64,000 nt of DNA from Litoditis marina (taxonomy: Eukaryota > Nematoda > Chromadorea > Rhabditida > Rhabditidae), in the NCBI GenBank assembly GCA_964036275.1, contig OZ038433.1:23472985-23536984 (forward strand), read 5' to 3'. Under the pieces are notes generated by a model. The model ran no database searches. It was not told the origin of the DNA and worked only from the letters and a program-made list of their open reading frames with translations. Shown in pieces: positions 47,795-59,642 of this stretch (position 1 is its first letter; each line of letters opens with the position of its first letter). The translations under genes and the position numbers were made by a program.

Positions 47795-48219
47795 CTCTCT
47801 CTCTCACTCTTTATTCTACTTTTTCTCTACGCTCTCTTCCGCTTTCCATAATATTTTTTCTCCTTTTGTCCTCTCTACTTTCTTTCTTCCTCTCTGCCTC
47901 TCTATCTATCTCTCTGCCTCTGTGCTTCTCTCTCTCTCTGCCTCTCTCCGTCTTCCACTCTCTCGCTCCTGCTGCGTTTTCTCTCAGATGTATAAATAAC
48001 TCTTCTCCATTCGCTCAACTAGTAGGTACAACAGCTCAGCTCGACAATAACTATATTGTGATGGAGTACCTACCAAGGCATGTCGAACAGTTTGAAGAGT
48101 AGATCACTGGAACTAGCAGTCCATTCCTGGAATTTTGAGACGGGCTTCACATTGAAGGAAGTTCTCTGGGTCATGGAGAGGGGAACCGATATAGGCATCA
48201 GGGGCAGCAGTTGGGACAT
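43360..48219 (-). CDS. MATH-BTB domain protein (bath type)
   Basis: Eleven minus-strand exons: 48219-48074, 47628-47562, 47244-47212, 46967-46887, 46806-46770, 45976-45834, 45375-45279, 45000-44841, 44329-44172, 43848-43723, 43449-43360. Together they give about 378 residues. Exons 1-6 encode a MATH-like domain (SKFQEW, then DMPWRWRT, PKIWMNIDVRI, GKESFLFNI). Exons 7-8 encode the BTB fold (READMVFVSDEGKVFVNSKY with LSLISPYFSAICF). Exons 9-10 encode the BTB end and a helical tail, and exon 11 a short basic tail with TPCKCGKCNGCW. In nematodes such proteins act as substrate adaptors for cullin-3 ubiquitin ligases, with MATH binding the substrate and BTB binding CUL-3. All junctions are in frame except 46770/45976, where I see no matching phase, so exon 5 is uncertain. 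An acceptor (CTGTTTCCAG) lies one base before the ATG. Confidence 0.75.
44040..44130. repeat. Small palindromic element, TTTGTAGTTTGATC family
   Basis: GTTTGTATTTTGATCCTCTG and, at the other end, GGCAAAACTACAACAAA. It lies in an intron of the bath-type gene. Confidence 0.5.
46200..46492. mobile_element. MITE, AAGGGACCGTTCCTCTTTAA family, complete
   Basis: The ends TTAAAGAGACCGTACCTCTT and GGAGGAACGGTTCCTTTAAA are inverted copies of each other, about 22 bp. The ~250 bp interior contains GTACGTGCGCGTGGTCGCGC and GCAAGACAGGAAGTTGACAC, shared with the element at 38350. It lies in an intron of the bath-type gene. Confidence 0.8.
47283..47518. repeat. (AG)n / (GAGAAA)n polypurine tract
   Basis: About 235 bp of almost uninterrupted purines. 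GA dinucleotides and CAGAGA units come first, then about fourteen tandem copies of an 8-base AGAGAGAA-type unit, then GA again. It lies in the intron before exon 3 of the bath-type gene. Long Arg/Glu frames on one strand and Leu/Ser frames on the other are artefacts. Confidence 0.97.
47743..47965. repeat. Poly-C and (CT)n polypyrimidine tract
   Basis: A C10 run near 47740-47750 is followed by TCTC repeats to 47812 and looser CT-rich sequence to 47965. It is complementary in sequence to the purine tract at 47283-47518, with exon 2 of the bath-type gene (47562-47628) between them. Confidence 0.9.
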
Positions 48220-48230
48220 ACTGGAAACAG

Positions 48231-50007
48231 ACAATGAAAATGAGACGAAACAAAGAAAAAATGGTAAAAACAAGAGAAGAGAAAGAGAAAAACTGCGATA
48301 TTTTGATGTGACCAGCGACAAGTGATGAATATCATCTCTTTCATGTTAAATCTTAAATGGGGTGTATAGTGAATAGAGTGAGAGAAGGTAGAGAGATAGA
48401 GAGACGATCGTAGAGAGAAAGGACAGGGAAAAAATTAGTGAAAAAAGCGTATAACGTATTTATATATAATGTAACAATAAACTGTTGAAGGATTTTTCGT
48501 TCAGTATTTATCTGAAGTTTAATAATGTTTTTCGTTGTTAGTTGCAAAAGTCGTTAGTTCTCAAACAAAATCATTCAGGAATCATATTTATTTGGAAACA
48601 TTTCCTGGATGAGAACAAAGGTATCTCAACCCCGTATCAGCAAGATATAATAGAGTATAATGACCTTACCTTCTCAACCAACACCCATCCTAATTACAAA
48701 ACAGCCTATATTCAAACTACTAACAGAAAAATGGTGGAAACATTGAGAAAATACGAAAGGTCACAATATTTGCAGCAGAACATTAGTTTTTTTTTCCCTT
48801 CTCCTTAATTATGTATTTTGTTAAGACAGTAAATATTTTGTGTGTATTCCATCCGCGTATAACCATAGGTCTGCACAGCTAGTTTTCCTTTCTATTGATT
48901 TTTTAGCAAGAGGACACACTTACCCCCTCTCTCACGGCACTTTTCTAGTTTTATTACTCACTTTTTATAAACCAATGTGAAGAAATAGGTAGACTATTTT
49001 TTCTAACATTAAGCAGGTTAATATAACATTAGGCAGGTTATTTTTTCTAAGATTAAGCAGGTTAAATATATGATTTCTTAAAAAATGTGCATTGAATAAC
49101 TGCCTTAATTATAAAAACTTTTATGTGGTTGTTTCTACGTACAAGCAGGACCAGTTAATTGTTGGATGGACAACTTGTAGTCAAACATTATGATAATGCT
49201 TATTTTCACCCATCACGTTTTGATTATTGGTTGTATCGAAAACAAAACTTACTGCGACAAACAGATGGAAAAATAAAGTATAAAGTAGTCAAACAAAATC
49301 GGATCGTTATTGAACTATCAGACTATCACTATTGGAGTTTTATTACTCATTTTTATAGACAAAAGCAAAGAAATAGCTAGAGTAATTTTCGCCCAGAGAT
49401 AGTATGTTTCAAAAATGACTACAAAGGATGAACATTTCATCTTATCATGTTCTTCATGTTTTCGCTCAGTGAACGTGTTATACGATTGTTTTCACGCGTT
49501 ACGCTAATCATTTGAAATGGAACTTTCCAGACAGTAACGTCTCGAATCGTCAGTTGAATTCAATTTCCGTGCACATATGAGCGCCCAAGGAAGTATCAGC
49601 GAAGAAGAGGTCTGTTCATTTGATTTCGCTCAGCTGTTGTTCTGTTTGCTGTGTTTGTACTTTGATCTTGATGCGTTTTCGCGGTAACTCGAAAATTGTG
49701 CTGTAGATGCTGATCAAACTACAGCTCATGAACGGTACATCGTATTGCTTGGAATAATACTAGTGGCCTTCTTCCAAATGTTTCTCCTTTTCTACGCACC
49801 CATGATCACTTACAATAAGAAAAGTTCGAGTTAGGGTTTTTGTGAACAAATGTATCTTGACACAAATGAATTTTCTTCAAATGAAATAACCTCAACAATT
49901 ATAGTCTGATTCTGCTATAGCTCGAATGCGTGAAATGAAAGGTGCACATTAACTACTGTTCTATGATCTTTCACGTGATATTTTGCTTCATTTCTGGTAT
50001 ATTTCAG
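48231..50007. other. Intergenic, AT-rich, no gene recognised
   Basis: Plus-strand frames of 88 codons (48542-48808) and 73 codons (49159-49380) are open but show no motif I recognise. Three near-identical TTCTAASATTAAGCAGGTTA units lie at 48993-49065. A TTTGTAGTTTGATC-family palindrome lies at 49640-49735. Confidence 0.35.
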
Positions 50008-50133
50008 CGTGTACTCCTCGCCACCCTCAAGTCAGTAGAAGACATACACAGATTGCGTGATACCCCCCAGTGGGAGAAACTTTCTCACGAAGCCTTGTGG
50101 ATACTCCTTCAACGAATGATGAACGAAACAAAA
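50008..50133 (+). pseudogene. Orphan exon of a second MATH-BTB paralogue
   Basis: The stretch is flanked by an ATTTCAG acceptor and an AAA|GTACGT donor. It is 126 nt, exactly the size and phase of exon 10 of the bath-type gene at 43723-43848, but on the opposite strand. Its 42 residues include SVEDIHRLRDTPQWEKLSHE and LLQRMM. These align with the bath-type exon (LIEQVKALQNSPAYENLSKE, ILEKMI) with shared Leu, Pro, Glu-Leu-Ser and Met positions. No MATH or BTB exon is found upstream and no tail exon downstream, where a palindromic element begins. It is probably the remnant of an inverted duplicate. Confidence 0.65.
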
Positions 50134-50242
50134 GTACGTTAGCATTTGTTGGTTCATCCTTCCGGAATAGTACCGAGAAAAAGAAGCACTATACGCGACG
50201 TATAAGTTCATATAGGGTTAGCTCTGTGTTTGTAGTTTGATC

Positions 50243-50567
50243 CGGTACTTTTTTCGGCATAGTCTAAACTTAACATATTGCACGGGCGCAGCTGATTAGC
50301 ATAGCGACTGCACACGTGAACGCCAGACATGTTAATGCAGTGTTGGCACGTGGAAAGAAGACCGGAAGACCTCACACTTCAACTTACTCTCACCATGGGA
50401 TAAGCTCTGGTCTACTCGCTCTCTCCGGTTATCTTTCATATCCTCCGGTCTTCTTTCCACGTGCCAACACTGCATTAACATGTCTGGCGCTCACGTGTGC
50501 CGTCGCTATGCTAATCAGCTGCGCCCGTGCATAATGTTAAGTTTAGGCTATGCCGAACCACTTTTCA
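50243..50567. mobile_element. Large palindromic MITE with ~125 bp arms
   Basis: The left arm 50253-50375 (CGGCATAGTCTAAACTTAA, GGGCGCAGCTGATTAGCAT, CAGACATGTTAATGCAGTG, TTGGCACGTGGAAAGAAGAC) is mirrored almost perfectly by the right arm 50448-50557. The loop is about 70 bp. The arms differ at only a few positions, so this is a young copy. Extruded or transcribed, it would form a very long hairpin. Confidence 0.92.
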
Positions 50568-51599
50568 GTTAAAATTTGAGAATCTGGCGTATGTCTTTCT
50601 CAATATCAAATCACAACAAACATTCCGAGTCGCTACGGTATATTAAATGTCTGAACCATCTATACTGTCTAAACCACCCTTGATTTTTATAACGCGTAGA
50701 TTTGCAGCGCTGTATTGACGCAAGTTAAGTTCAACGTTTTTCGTGGTACGTGACTTTTGAGATAAACGTTTATCATGCTTCCGAGCCTTTCGTCGCTCAA
50801 AAATGGAGTATGTATCAAATTCTTGCTGTGGATGAGTTCGTTCACATCTTTCATATTGTCAAACTAAAGTTTGAAAGAGAGAGAAAAGTGTCTTCAATCG
50901 CGCTACAGCGAGAACGTTAGTAAAGAAGTCAGGCGACCTCTTTGAACAGTGACAACAACAACAATAGGAATATTACAAACTTTCAACTGGGAGCTTTTGG
51001 AGTTAAAAACAATTCTCTCAGGCTCCACTCAACTGCACTCAGTGTGAAGGACTCCTGTTCGAAATCCAGACGAATAAGAATCGGGCGGACATGGAGTTTT
51101 GACTGTACTAATCAATATTTATCAAATGAGTGGAATTTCCGTTCTTTTCTGTGTTCTAAAACATATATCATATCTATCATAACATATCTGGTCTCAATCA
51201 TATAACAATATACCCTTTTCCAATCATCTTATTTTTTTCTAACATTTCTCCAATTGTGGCACGTATAACAATGTTGAAAGCAACGTGTTGAATCGCGATG
51301 AACTCCATTCTATTCTGTGTTTCTATGATGTACTCTGAGGTGGCTGAGACACATCATAATAATGAGATAATCCTCGTTCGTAGGCGAGATTTCCCTCCAA
51401 AGACGGTTTTATCACCCGGGTTTCGACTATTTCTGGTATGATTGTCAATATCTTTTCATTATGTTAGAGTACTGCAGTAACATGAATCCTCTTATTCGAT
51501 CGGTAATCGTCAACTTAATTTTGGTTACATTCTCTCGATATCTTTCTGTGCAATGGTTTGTGAAATAAAGTTCGTTATTTTTTGATGTGTGTTGAAAAC
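50568..51599. other. Intergenic, no gene recognised
   Basis: An 87-codon plus-strand frame at 50942-51205 has no motif. Nothing else was identified. Confidence 0.3.
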
Positions 51600-51965
51600 T
51601 TATATAGTATGAACTATAGAAAACGGGTATAACGAAAGTAAAGATTTGTTTCAGATGAAACGTGTACAAGAAATATGAAAGAAGTCCAATAAAAATATTC
51701 TGAGGAAAAGGCTAATCTCGTTCGGTTTACAATTTTAGAAAAAAATGGATACCGAGTTTTTTGCTACCGAAAAGAAAACCTCTGACTGTGACTCACAATG
51801 ATTTAACTTACACTCTGTTTTTTTTTCAAGAAAGGCGAGATTAGCCTTTTCCTCAAAATATTTTTATTGGACTTCTTTCATATTTCTTGCACACGTTTCA
51901 TCCAAAACTAATCTTTACTTTCTTCACACGCGTTTTATATACTAATTGAGCTCTTTTTCTATAGT
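51600..51965. mobile_element. Palindromic MITE, arms ~110 bp
   Basis: The left arm to 51722 contains AGTAAAGATTTGTTTCAGATG, CAAGAAATATGAAAGAAGTC and GAGGAAAAGGCTAATCTCG. The right arm from 51835 is the reverse complement, CGAGATTAGCCTTTTCCTC onward through ACTAATCTTTACTTTC. The inner 75 bp of each arm is near identical and the outer parts diverge. Confidence 0.88.
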
Positions 51966-53260
51966 TACGAAGTAACGGTCTCTTTTGATAAAAATGATAT
52001 TTTTGAACAATAAGCTAAACAGTGAATGTTATGAAGTTCTATTGGGGCTTCTAACGGCGCCGTAGTTCAGAACGATTGGCGTAGTTATAACCTCGTTCAA
52101 GTGAGAGAAAATTTTGTGCTCCAGGCAGGAATCGAACTTTCGTTCGCCGTACGTGAATAAGGCTTTTATCCGATCCGCCATTCAGACATTTGAATAGGAG
52201 TGAAAACCAAGCTGTACCCGCCTGTCATCAGTTCTTCATTGGAAAACGTCTTTCTACTACACGTTAAACTCTTCTTTCATTTTCATTTTCACGAAACCGG
52301 TCTATCCATGATTTTCTGCGAGACCATTTTCGGCCCTCTCACACGTAATATTCAAATTTCAGACATACCTGAAAAATACGTATACCCTAACTTTTTTATT
52401 GCTTTTCAACATTTTTTTTTGATATAGGTAAATTTTGAGCGAAACTATGCCGAGATTTGAGGAGGCGGACACTTTTGTCGCCGCCGCTGCCGCCCCGCAC
52501 GGAAACCATTTTTGCGAGACATTGGACCTTCTAACTCCCCTCCGCTCAACAAATTTTACTTGGAACGTGAATTCAATGTCTTGTAGACGTGTTGCCGTTT
52601 CAGTGATTCATGAAAATATCTAATAAAATGGTCGGCGTACTTTGAAGAAAAATGTAATAAACTGTTTTGGAAATTCTGCAAACCTCTGAACAAAAAAAGC
52701 GCTGTGCCCGATATCATCCTCACAGTGCATGGAGTCACTCTCAGGGTACGAGAATAGACAACCTATGTCTTCATCCTAAACACTTATAAGACTAGAACTG
52801 AAACTGCACGTAGTTCACGTTCATTAGTGCATGTCTGAAACGTGCGTATCTCTGTATCATCGCGACATCTGATATTATTTCATATAATTGAAATTTTTGG
52901 TAAGATTGTGTTGGTTACTATGGCAACAAAAACAATTAGAGAGTAGTAAGAAAAGAAAACACTATGATGACCGCATAAAAAAGCGCTTAGTGAAATGTTA
53001 ATTTTCGTCAAATAAGCCAGTGTTTTTACTGATATTACCACTATCGTCGCCCACCTCTGTTTTTTCAGGTTTGTCTCTTTTTCTAATTTTTCATTCAAAA
53101 GCTGTTTTAAGAAACTCTCCTTCCCAAACTTTTATCATAAATCCATTAGTGTGATCTGTGTTATCTTTCTCGAGAAGTGCTGTCAACGTTGCTTTAGTTG
53201 AACTCGTCATGTGCAACTGTGAAACTTTCATGGGGAAATTGAAGTATCGCCCCCCACTTT
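51966..53260. other. Intergenic, mostly unassigned
   Basis: A tRNA-like repeat lies at 52128-52195. A plus-strand frame (52435-52623) contains an Ala-rich stretch and STNFTWNVNS, which faintly recalls a MATH start, but without supporting exons I do not call it. Confidence 0.3.
52128..52195 (-). ncRNA. tRNA-like repeat
   Basis: On the minus strand a tRNA-like start (TGGCGGATCGGATAAAAGCC) is followed by AAAGTTCGATTCCTGCC, a good box B. The arms do not fold fully. Probably a member of the tRNA-derived repeat set also at 33299, 40415 and 60185. Confidence 0.4.
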
Positions 53261-53261
53261 A

Positions 53262-53620
53262 GTTGAGTCTCCCCCCCCCCCCCCCCCGTAGCACTTCAAC
53301 CCCCCCCCCCCCCCCAACCCCACCCAAGCTAAAACCTGAAAATCTAGGAGAGGGGGGGGGGGGTCAAAATTCAACTTCGACATTTACTATTTACCCCCCA
53401 CTTGGGTCGTCGGGGGGTAGAACTTCAATGGTGGGGGGTCAAACTTCAACGAGTGGGGGGCTGAACTTCAATACCGGAAATGTTTACTTTTTACCCCCCC
53501 ACCCTCAAACTTTTGTATTGCAGGTGATAAATTGAATTATAACCCCCGGTGGGGGGGGCTCAAACTACAATTCCCCAAACGCAATATAAATTCAGAAAGG
53601 TGGGGGGTAAAAAGTCAATG
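53262..53620. repeat. G-run/C-run repeat cluster
   Basis: Runs of 5-16 C or G are spaced by short phrases such as GTCAAAATTCAAC, GTAGAACTTCAAT and GGTCAAACTTCAACGAG. Blocks in both orientations are present, so it is an inverted, G-quadruplex-prone cluster. The phrase TTTGTATTG next to a C-run recurs at 63875-63990. A proline-rich frame through it is an artefact. Confidence 0.9.
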
Positions 53621-54190
53621 TTCCCCTGTCATGAATCAGTAACAATCGAAATAATAAAGCTGTGGGCAACACAATTTGTTTCTATTGTGACTAGGGCGTG
53701 GAACCATACCAGGACAGCTCCATTGCGTAATGTTGATCCTGATTAAGAGTGGAGGTTTTGTGTTCCGTGTTGTAAACATACTACTGCCGATTAGGTACCC
53801 CATGGCTAATCCGCACTGGAGAGCGTTGCTCCCCGCACTAGCAATATCTCCGTCATTTTCAAATACACACGTTGTTTCTCTGTTTTATTAGTTCTAAACA
53901 TTGAAAAATTCATTGGTATATAACGATATAGGCTTTTAAAGGCCTCTAGTTTCGATGATATCCCCTAGTTGTTCACCGCAGTTCGCGTACGAGCTTGATT
54001 CCCTCTCGGTACCATTTGATTCCAAGAGTGGTGTGATTAGAATCTCACCACTACCTGGGACAGTTCAGATGAGAAAATAGGGTTCTCTTTGACAAACCTT
54101 GATAACAACTGGCACTTCATGTGTTGGTTGGCCTGGGTATCTCTCTATAACAACATATGATATTTTGTACACATCTGAATCTATTTCTAT
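53621..54190. other. Upstream flank of the nuclear receptor gene
   Basis: No exon is seen. Any promoter is not recognisable by sequence alone. Confidence 0.3.
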
Positions 54191-54199
54191 TTCCAGATC

Positions 54200-57100
54200 A
54201 TGGAATTCGAAAACACGATACCAGAAGACGTCAATGGAAATAACCCCACGTGTACAGTGTGTGGGGCACCTGGAGCTCAGATTCACTACAGAGGACTGGT
54301 TTGCGGGTCAGACCTAATTTTTATTTTTAAAAACATCCGAGTTGATTGAAAAAGTTATTTTTATTTTCCAAAGACACCGATCTAGTGAGAATTGTGGTTT
54401 CCAAATCTCAAAGAAACCTGAGAAGCTGTGTGATCCGAATAATGAATATGAGTATTACTTGAAGAGCTTTCACTAAGTTTCACAAAGTAGCTAATCCGAG
54501 TTTTGTGTTTCAGCAGCTGTAAAGTGTTTTTCGTACGTTCAATCAAGAGAACAGTGCGATTTGTCTGTTCTTCAAATGGAAAATGCGAGATTGTGAGAGG
54601 TGAGTTTGAACAATTGGCTTTCATTTGTGGAGCTGGCTAGTGAGCACTGTCGGGCTCGCGCATTTCCCAGCAAACCCATACTGGGTTTGTACATGAAGAG
54701 AAACCAGAGTGTATCAAATTGTGAGACTTCACGACAGTACATTTAGTCTGCTGCTTTCCAGTCATAATAATTCGTTAATAACGGTGCGTTTTGAGGCAAA
54801 CCACAAGTCACATAGATATATAAATGGAACGGTTGTTGCTGTACAGGGAATTGAAGAAAGATTGAAACGCGTGTAATCTTATATCTTCTCTATTCCAACT
54901 GAACTGGCACCAGTGATAGTTAGCAACAAATAATATTCCGTTCCTGTTGCCACGTAGACGAGAAACTATGGAGATCAGGCACGGATTAGGTACATACGCG
55001 GATAGGTCCACATTCAATGATGCACTTTATCTCTTTATCATACTAACAAGTCTAAAGAAATCAAAGTAGTGATTCAAATTAGAAAGATGTAGATTTGCAC
55101 GTTTACTGCACGTTTCTCCTTATTTTGTGACCTATCTACACTGTTAACTCACTTCCAGGAGCAAAACACAGCTGTAAGGCATGTCGATTCACAAGATGTC
55201 TACAGGCGAACATGACGGAATCAGGTGTGTCACAAAGTTGATTCTCATAACTTAAGGTCTCTATTTGAGTGTCAACCCACTATTTGTTCATGGTTCTTCT
55301 CACTCTGTCCACATATTCGTAGGCATAGACTCTGAGGCCTGAACGCTAAGTATACACAGACGTAGGCAGAGGCGCCAAAACTTCTGGGAAGTGACGTCTT
55401 CACACCTTCTCAGTACTTTACATTAAAAATAATAATAATTATAATAAAGTTCATTCACATTAATTCCGCTACAGTGAATGTGTTCGAGGTTGCGTAATCT
55501 TGATGACTATGTTAACTGTTCTGCCTTTATGCTTGTTGAAAAGGGAATATTATATTGAAGACGACTGTCCTAACAGTCTTGTTTGTTCACAATGTTATCA
55601 AATTCAGAAAACAAACCATTAACCATGGGCCATTGAATAGCCATTAACTGACCATAACCATATCTCCGAATAGCAGTTGTAGTTTGATATGACAAATTAA
55701 GATATGACATGATTAAGAAGACAGAATGAATGGCTGAACTTTTTTGAAACTGGATGACATATTTGACTTGTATTAAATTTATACTTCAGATGTTGGCAGA
55801 CTCCGAAAAGAACCCGCACAGGCGCCTTGTATAAAGGGCAGTTCAAAGGCAGTGGTACCGTACTTCTCCAACCCGAACATGGTTAGATTAATTGGGGTTC
55901 TCTCATACACGAGACAACCGGAGGGGATTGCTGATTTCCTGCAGAAAATAACCTCACCAATCTTGAATGGATACCCAAGTATTCATCTAAGTTTCCGCTG
56001 ATATGAAAGCTTCACCGCTGTCCTATAAAGAAGATCAGTGAAAATGATGTCAGCCTGTAAACGACTTTTTGGTGTAGTTCCCACTATGTTGCACGCTACA
56101 TCAATAAAAATACAAATTAGTAGCATGCTAAGCGCCTGGCATTAAAACCGGTTACCTGTTTTTCTAACGTAAAATGTGTTTTTTACCGTTAGTTTGTACG
56201 GCATACACTGTTATACACCGAATGCCTGATCCTGTTCAATATTCGTGCAAAAACTTGTTTCAATGTTCATCGTTCACCACGACTCGGTTTTTAGAAATGA
56301 GTTGTTTCAGAGAACCGTACAGCAATCACGGTCGATCGCTCTTCATTTCACGGATTCCCTCAACAAACCATCATCTTCCACCGCCTTTGCAAGGCAGTTG
56401 ATAGCAATTGAAAGGTGTAGTCAGTGAAATGATTTTAGGCCAAACTGAGAAGTTTTCCGCTTGTATCTAGATGAGAGTTACCACATTATTCAGACATACT
56501 GTGTGTTGTATTGATTGAACCAGTACACTAGTTTGATGTCGATACACGTCTCCGTCATCAAATTGCGATAAACTCGTTAAAAATCGTGATCAAGAAACAT
56601 TCCAACTACTTTTGTAGCTAGGTTTGAGAAACAGTAGAACTTTAAGAACATTCAGAGATAATTAAGGTTATTTCAGTGCAAATTAACATATGTCATTCAG
56701 ATTATGTGACAACTCGGAAGGCGCACATCCGAAGACGTTTTTCTTTGACCTGAATTCGTCATTTGACGAAGTACTCAGAAGTCCTCTTCTCTGCTGCGAA
56801 CGAACGGCGGTGAGCATTGTCAGCGATAACATTGCATCCCCCTCCCCTCAAAAAATACACCAAAATATAGTCTTCACACCTAGAAAATGAATGAATGAAA
56901 GCGCCAATTCTTTCAACCTACACAAAAAAATCAGGTCAAATGCTTGATAGTTGGAAGGATGGAAGGAAACTCCATAGCTACGAATATCATTAGTCGGTCC
57001 TCGTGGAGAATATCCCTATAATCAGCAACCAAATCTTAGCGGCGGCTTGATCCTGATAAAAGCCATAACTCGATTTCGACGATAAGGCAACGGAACCAAA

Positions 57101-59642
57101 CTACAGGAGCAGCGGTAAGGCAACAAACATAGTACATGATTTCCTTCGGGTCAAGAAAACTACAAAAATGATACACTCATTCCTGGCACCGTAGCAAAGT
57201 CTCATAAAAAGGTCACCTTTGAGCTTAACTTTCTGGTCACCACCTCGCTCAGATTTGGGTCAGCTTCACTATGCTTATACATACGAAGTTGGCAACTATG
57301 TGGTCAGAATGTGATCAGGACCTTGATAAGATTGACCTCATCTTTTGCATGACTTTGCTACGGTGCCTGTTTTTTTTTTGAAAGAACCTCGTGAAGTGTA
57401 CTGTTCTAGATTGGTTGGCCGCTAACGACAGAAGTCGATACTGTTGAGAATATCATGACATCGGTATACTGTAGATCAGTCACACTGTTCGCGGACTTCA
57501 TTGCGGGATGTCATGAACTACATCTCCTGCCAGAGAGAGACAGAGTTAGTCTTTATACATCATGCCTCTTCTCTCTTCTCTCTATGTCTTTCTCTTTCTC
57601 TCCCCCCCCCCCCCCCCTCTTTCTCTTCTTCAATCGCCCTCTGTCTCGGCTCTTTTCATGCATATTTCCAGCTAGCTCTGTGCAACAGCAACTTTTGTAA
57701 CGTGGTTCTTCTAACCATGCTCTACAACGGTTGGGTTCAACGTGTGGACGGACTGCTATTTCCTCATGGATTCGTATACGTCCCGAAGCGAAGAGTTCAG
57801 ATAGAGTAGGTCAAATAACATCTTCTTTCTGTATTCTACAAAAACGAACTTCGATATTACAAAGTAATCTGAAGCGATAGACCAGCTGTTAACCACAAAT
57901 TGTATGCAGAAGCCCACTAGCCAGCTCCTAGCTTGCTTTTCTTCTTGGAGCGAACCCTGTCCTGCTAATGCTCTGTGCGCTTCGCTTTCCGGGAACTGAA
58001 CAATAAAATATTATATTATACAAGATTTATTGATGTATAATATTTATTATTCAAACTGCGACATAACTATCATGATACTTTGTGAGAACAAAGCTTCATT
58101 TACGGAACCAGGCATCAGGATAGTTATCGAGCATATAATGAAAGTAAGTGAAAATTGAAGCAAAACTTAGGTTTGCTGCGGGATGGAGAACATTCGTAAA
58201 ACAGCTGTATTTCAAAATACGTCTTCCGTCCCGCCAGGAAACAGCCTGCAAAACAGTGTGGGCTAAGATAGAAGATAGAAGCAGCACACACACAATTATT
58301 TAGGTGGTAGGATATGTCTGCATGTGCCCGGCGAAAAACTTCCGAGATTATTCCGGCACTGCTACTGAGACATGATATCGGTCTCAAGTTCGTTCAGCAC
58401 TTCGTTAGTGTAATTCCAGCTTGTTTCACGATTTTAGGAAATTAGTAGTTGACATCTTTCAGATTCAACCGCTTCCTGGATGATTTGGTTTCCTATCTGC
58501 GAAGAAACGTCTGCTCTGTCTTCGAAGATATAAAGATAACAATGGAAGAATATGCCATTCTCAAAATGATTTCACTCTTCGCCTCACGTTCGTTTGTCTG
58601 ATGACAAATTTGTGCGGAGACAGCAGAGGAGTAGTCTCCAACTGCCAGGGTGCCAAAGTTATTAGCCTAAACATTCGTGGGAATTTTAACCAAGATAAAA
58701 TAACAGCAGATAGAACTCTCATAGTTGTACGCATAATGTTCTCGGTTATACAGTAATATGTCAACGGACGAGTAACTATAAGAAAGTGTTCGGTCAATGG
58801 TACTATAATTAAGAATCAACCTCTTTCGTAGTTGTGATCAGAAAACACTCAGGTTGAAGAGTAAAACCCTAGAATGATGTTAGTATGAAAAAATGTATAG
58901 TTCATTTGAAAAACATGGTTCCAGCTGTTTCGATCTCCGATGAGGCGATGGATATTGTGAGAACTGCTCGCGCTCGGTATTCTCGATTACTGATTGATTT
59001 TATTGAAGAAACAATGCCGACGTTGGACGCAGAGGCACGAAAGTATAGAATCGACCAACTATTCAGCATCATTCCTCATCTTGTAGTGAGTCTCTTCAGG
59101 GTTAAAATCCAGCTGTATCTTCAGTTCGTTGTGATTCATCCCAGTTCAACCGAGTTTTTCCCACACGGTACCACCACCTCTTAGTTTCGGAAACCATAAG
59201 TGTTTCGGAAATTTATTGCTAATTATAATAATAATAATATTTATCACGTAGTATTTGATAACAAAACGACAAATAACACACTGACTATCTGCTGGTTATA
59301 TGCATAAAAACTAGAAAAAAGTTACACAAATTTAATTAGGAAAAATATCAAACACTACTTGAAAATTAGATAGCTACGGGGTTGAAATCAGCTGCTCGTG
59401 TATTCAGCTCAAGTTAGCAAGGGAAAATCCTTGAAAAAAGATGCACAGCTAAATGTTGAAAGGAATTTGTGTGATTTCTGAAAAGTGTCAAAGAGGCTCG
59501 AAAACACTGAATGAGTTAATAATTTTCATTATTTCAGCATGCCTCCATGATCGATAACGCTTACTGCGCTCGTATGGTGATGATGAATATTGGAAATATG
59601 TCGGGAGCCTTGTCGTTTGATCTACATATCAGACAGTATTGA
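54200..59642 (+). CDS. Nuclear hormone receptor, nematode-expanded (nhr) type
   Basis: Exons: 54200-54306, 54514-54599, 55159-55224, 55790-~55978, 56701-56809, 57475-57544, 57672-57805, 58463-58587, 58925-59085, 59538-59642. A two-finger DNA-binding domain occupies residues 18-90. The zinc ligands are C18, C21, C35, C38 and C54, C60, C70, C73. The P-box region is CGSCKVFF, and the RCLQANM end matches the RCLxxGM consensus. The ligand-binding domain follows, with DFIAGCHELHLLPERDR, an EEYAILKMISLF helix, and ARARYSRLLIDF late in the domain, as in HNF4-derived nematode receptors. Such proteins are ligand-regulated or orphan transcription factors in the nucleus. A TTTCCAG acceptor three bases before the ATG suggests trans-splicing. 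Junctions 55978/56701 and 56809/57475 do not match in phase with the sites I can see, so at least one small exon is missing in the middle. All others are in frame. Confidence 0.85.
57548..57625. repeat. CT-rich tract with C16 run
   Basis: A pyrimidine-rich intron segment of the nuclear receptor gene, with a C-run near 57602-57617. Frames through it are artefacts. Confidence 0.85.

Noticed and set aside
47176..48102. Several frames of 95-140 codons rich in Ser/Leu or Arg/Glu
   Set aside because: They are translations of the AG and CT tracts in introns of the bath-type gene.
48542..49380. Two plus-strand frames of 88 and 73 codons
   Set aside because: AT-rich, no motif and no exon partners. 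They are not convincing as genes, though I cannot exclude a fragment of an unknown element.
53263..53535. Proline- and glycine-rich frame
   Set aside because: Homopolymer C and G runs. The frame has no start context or neighbours.
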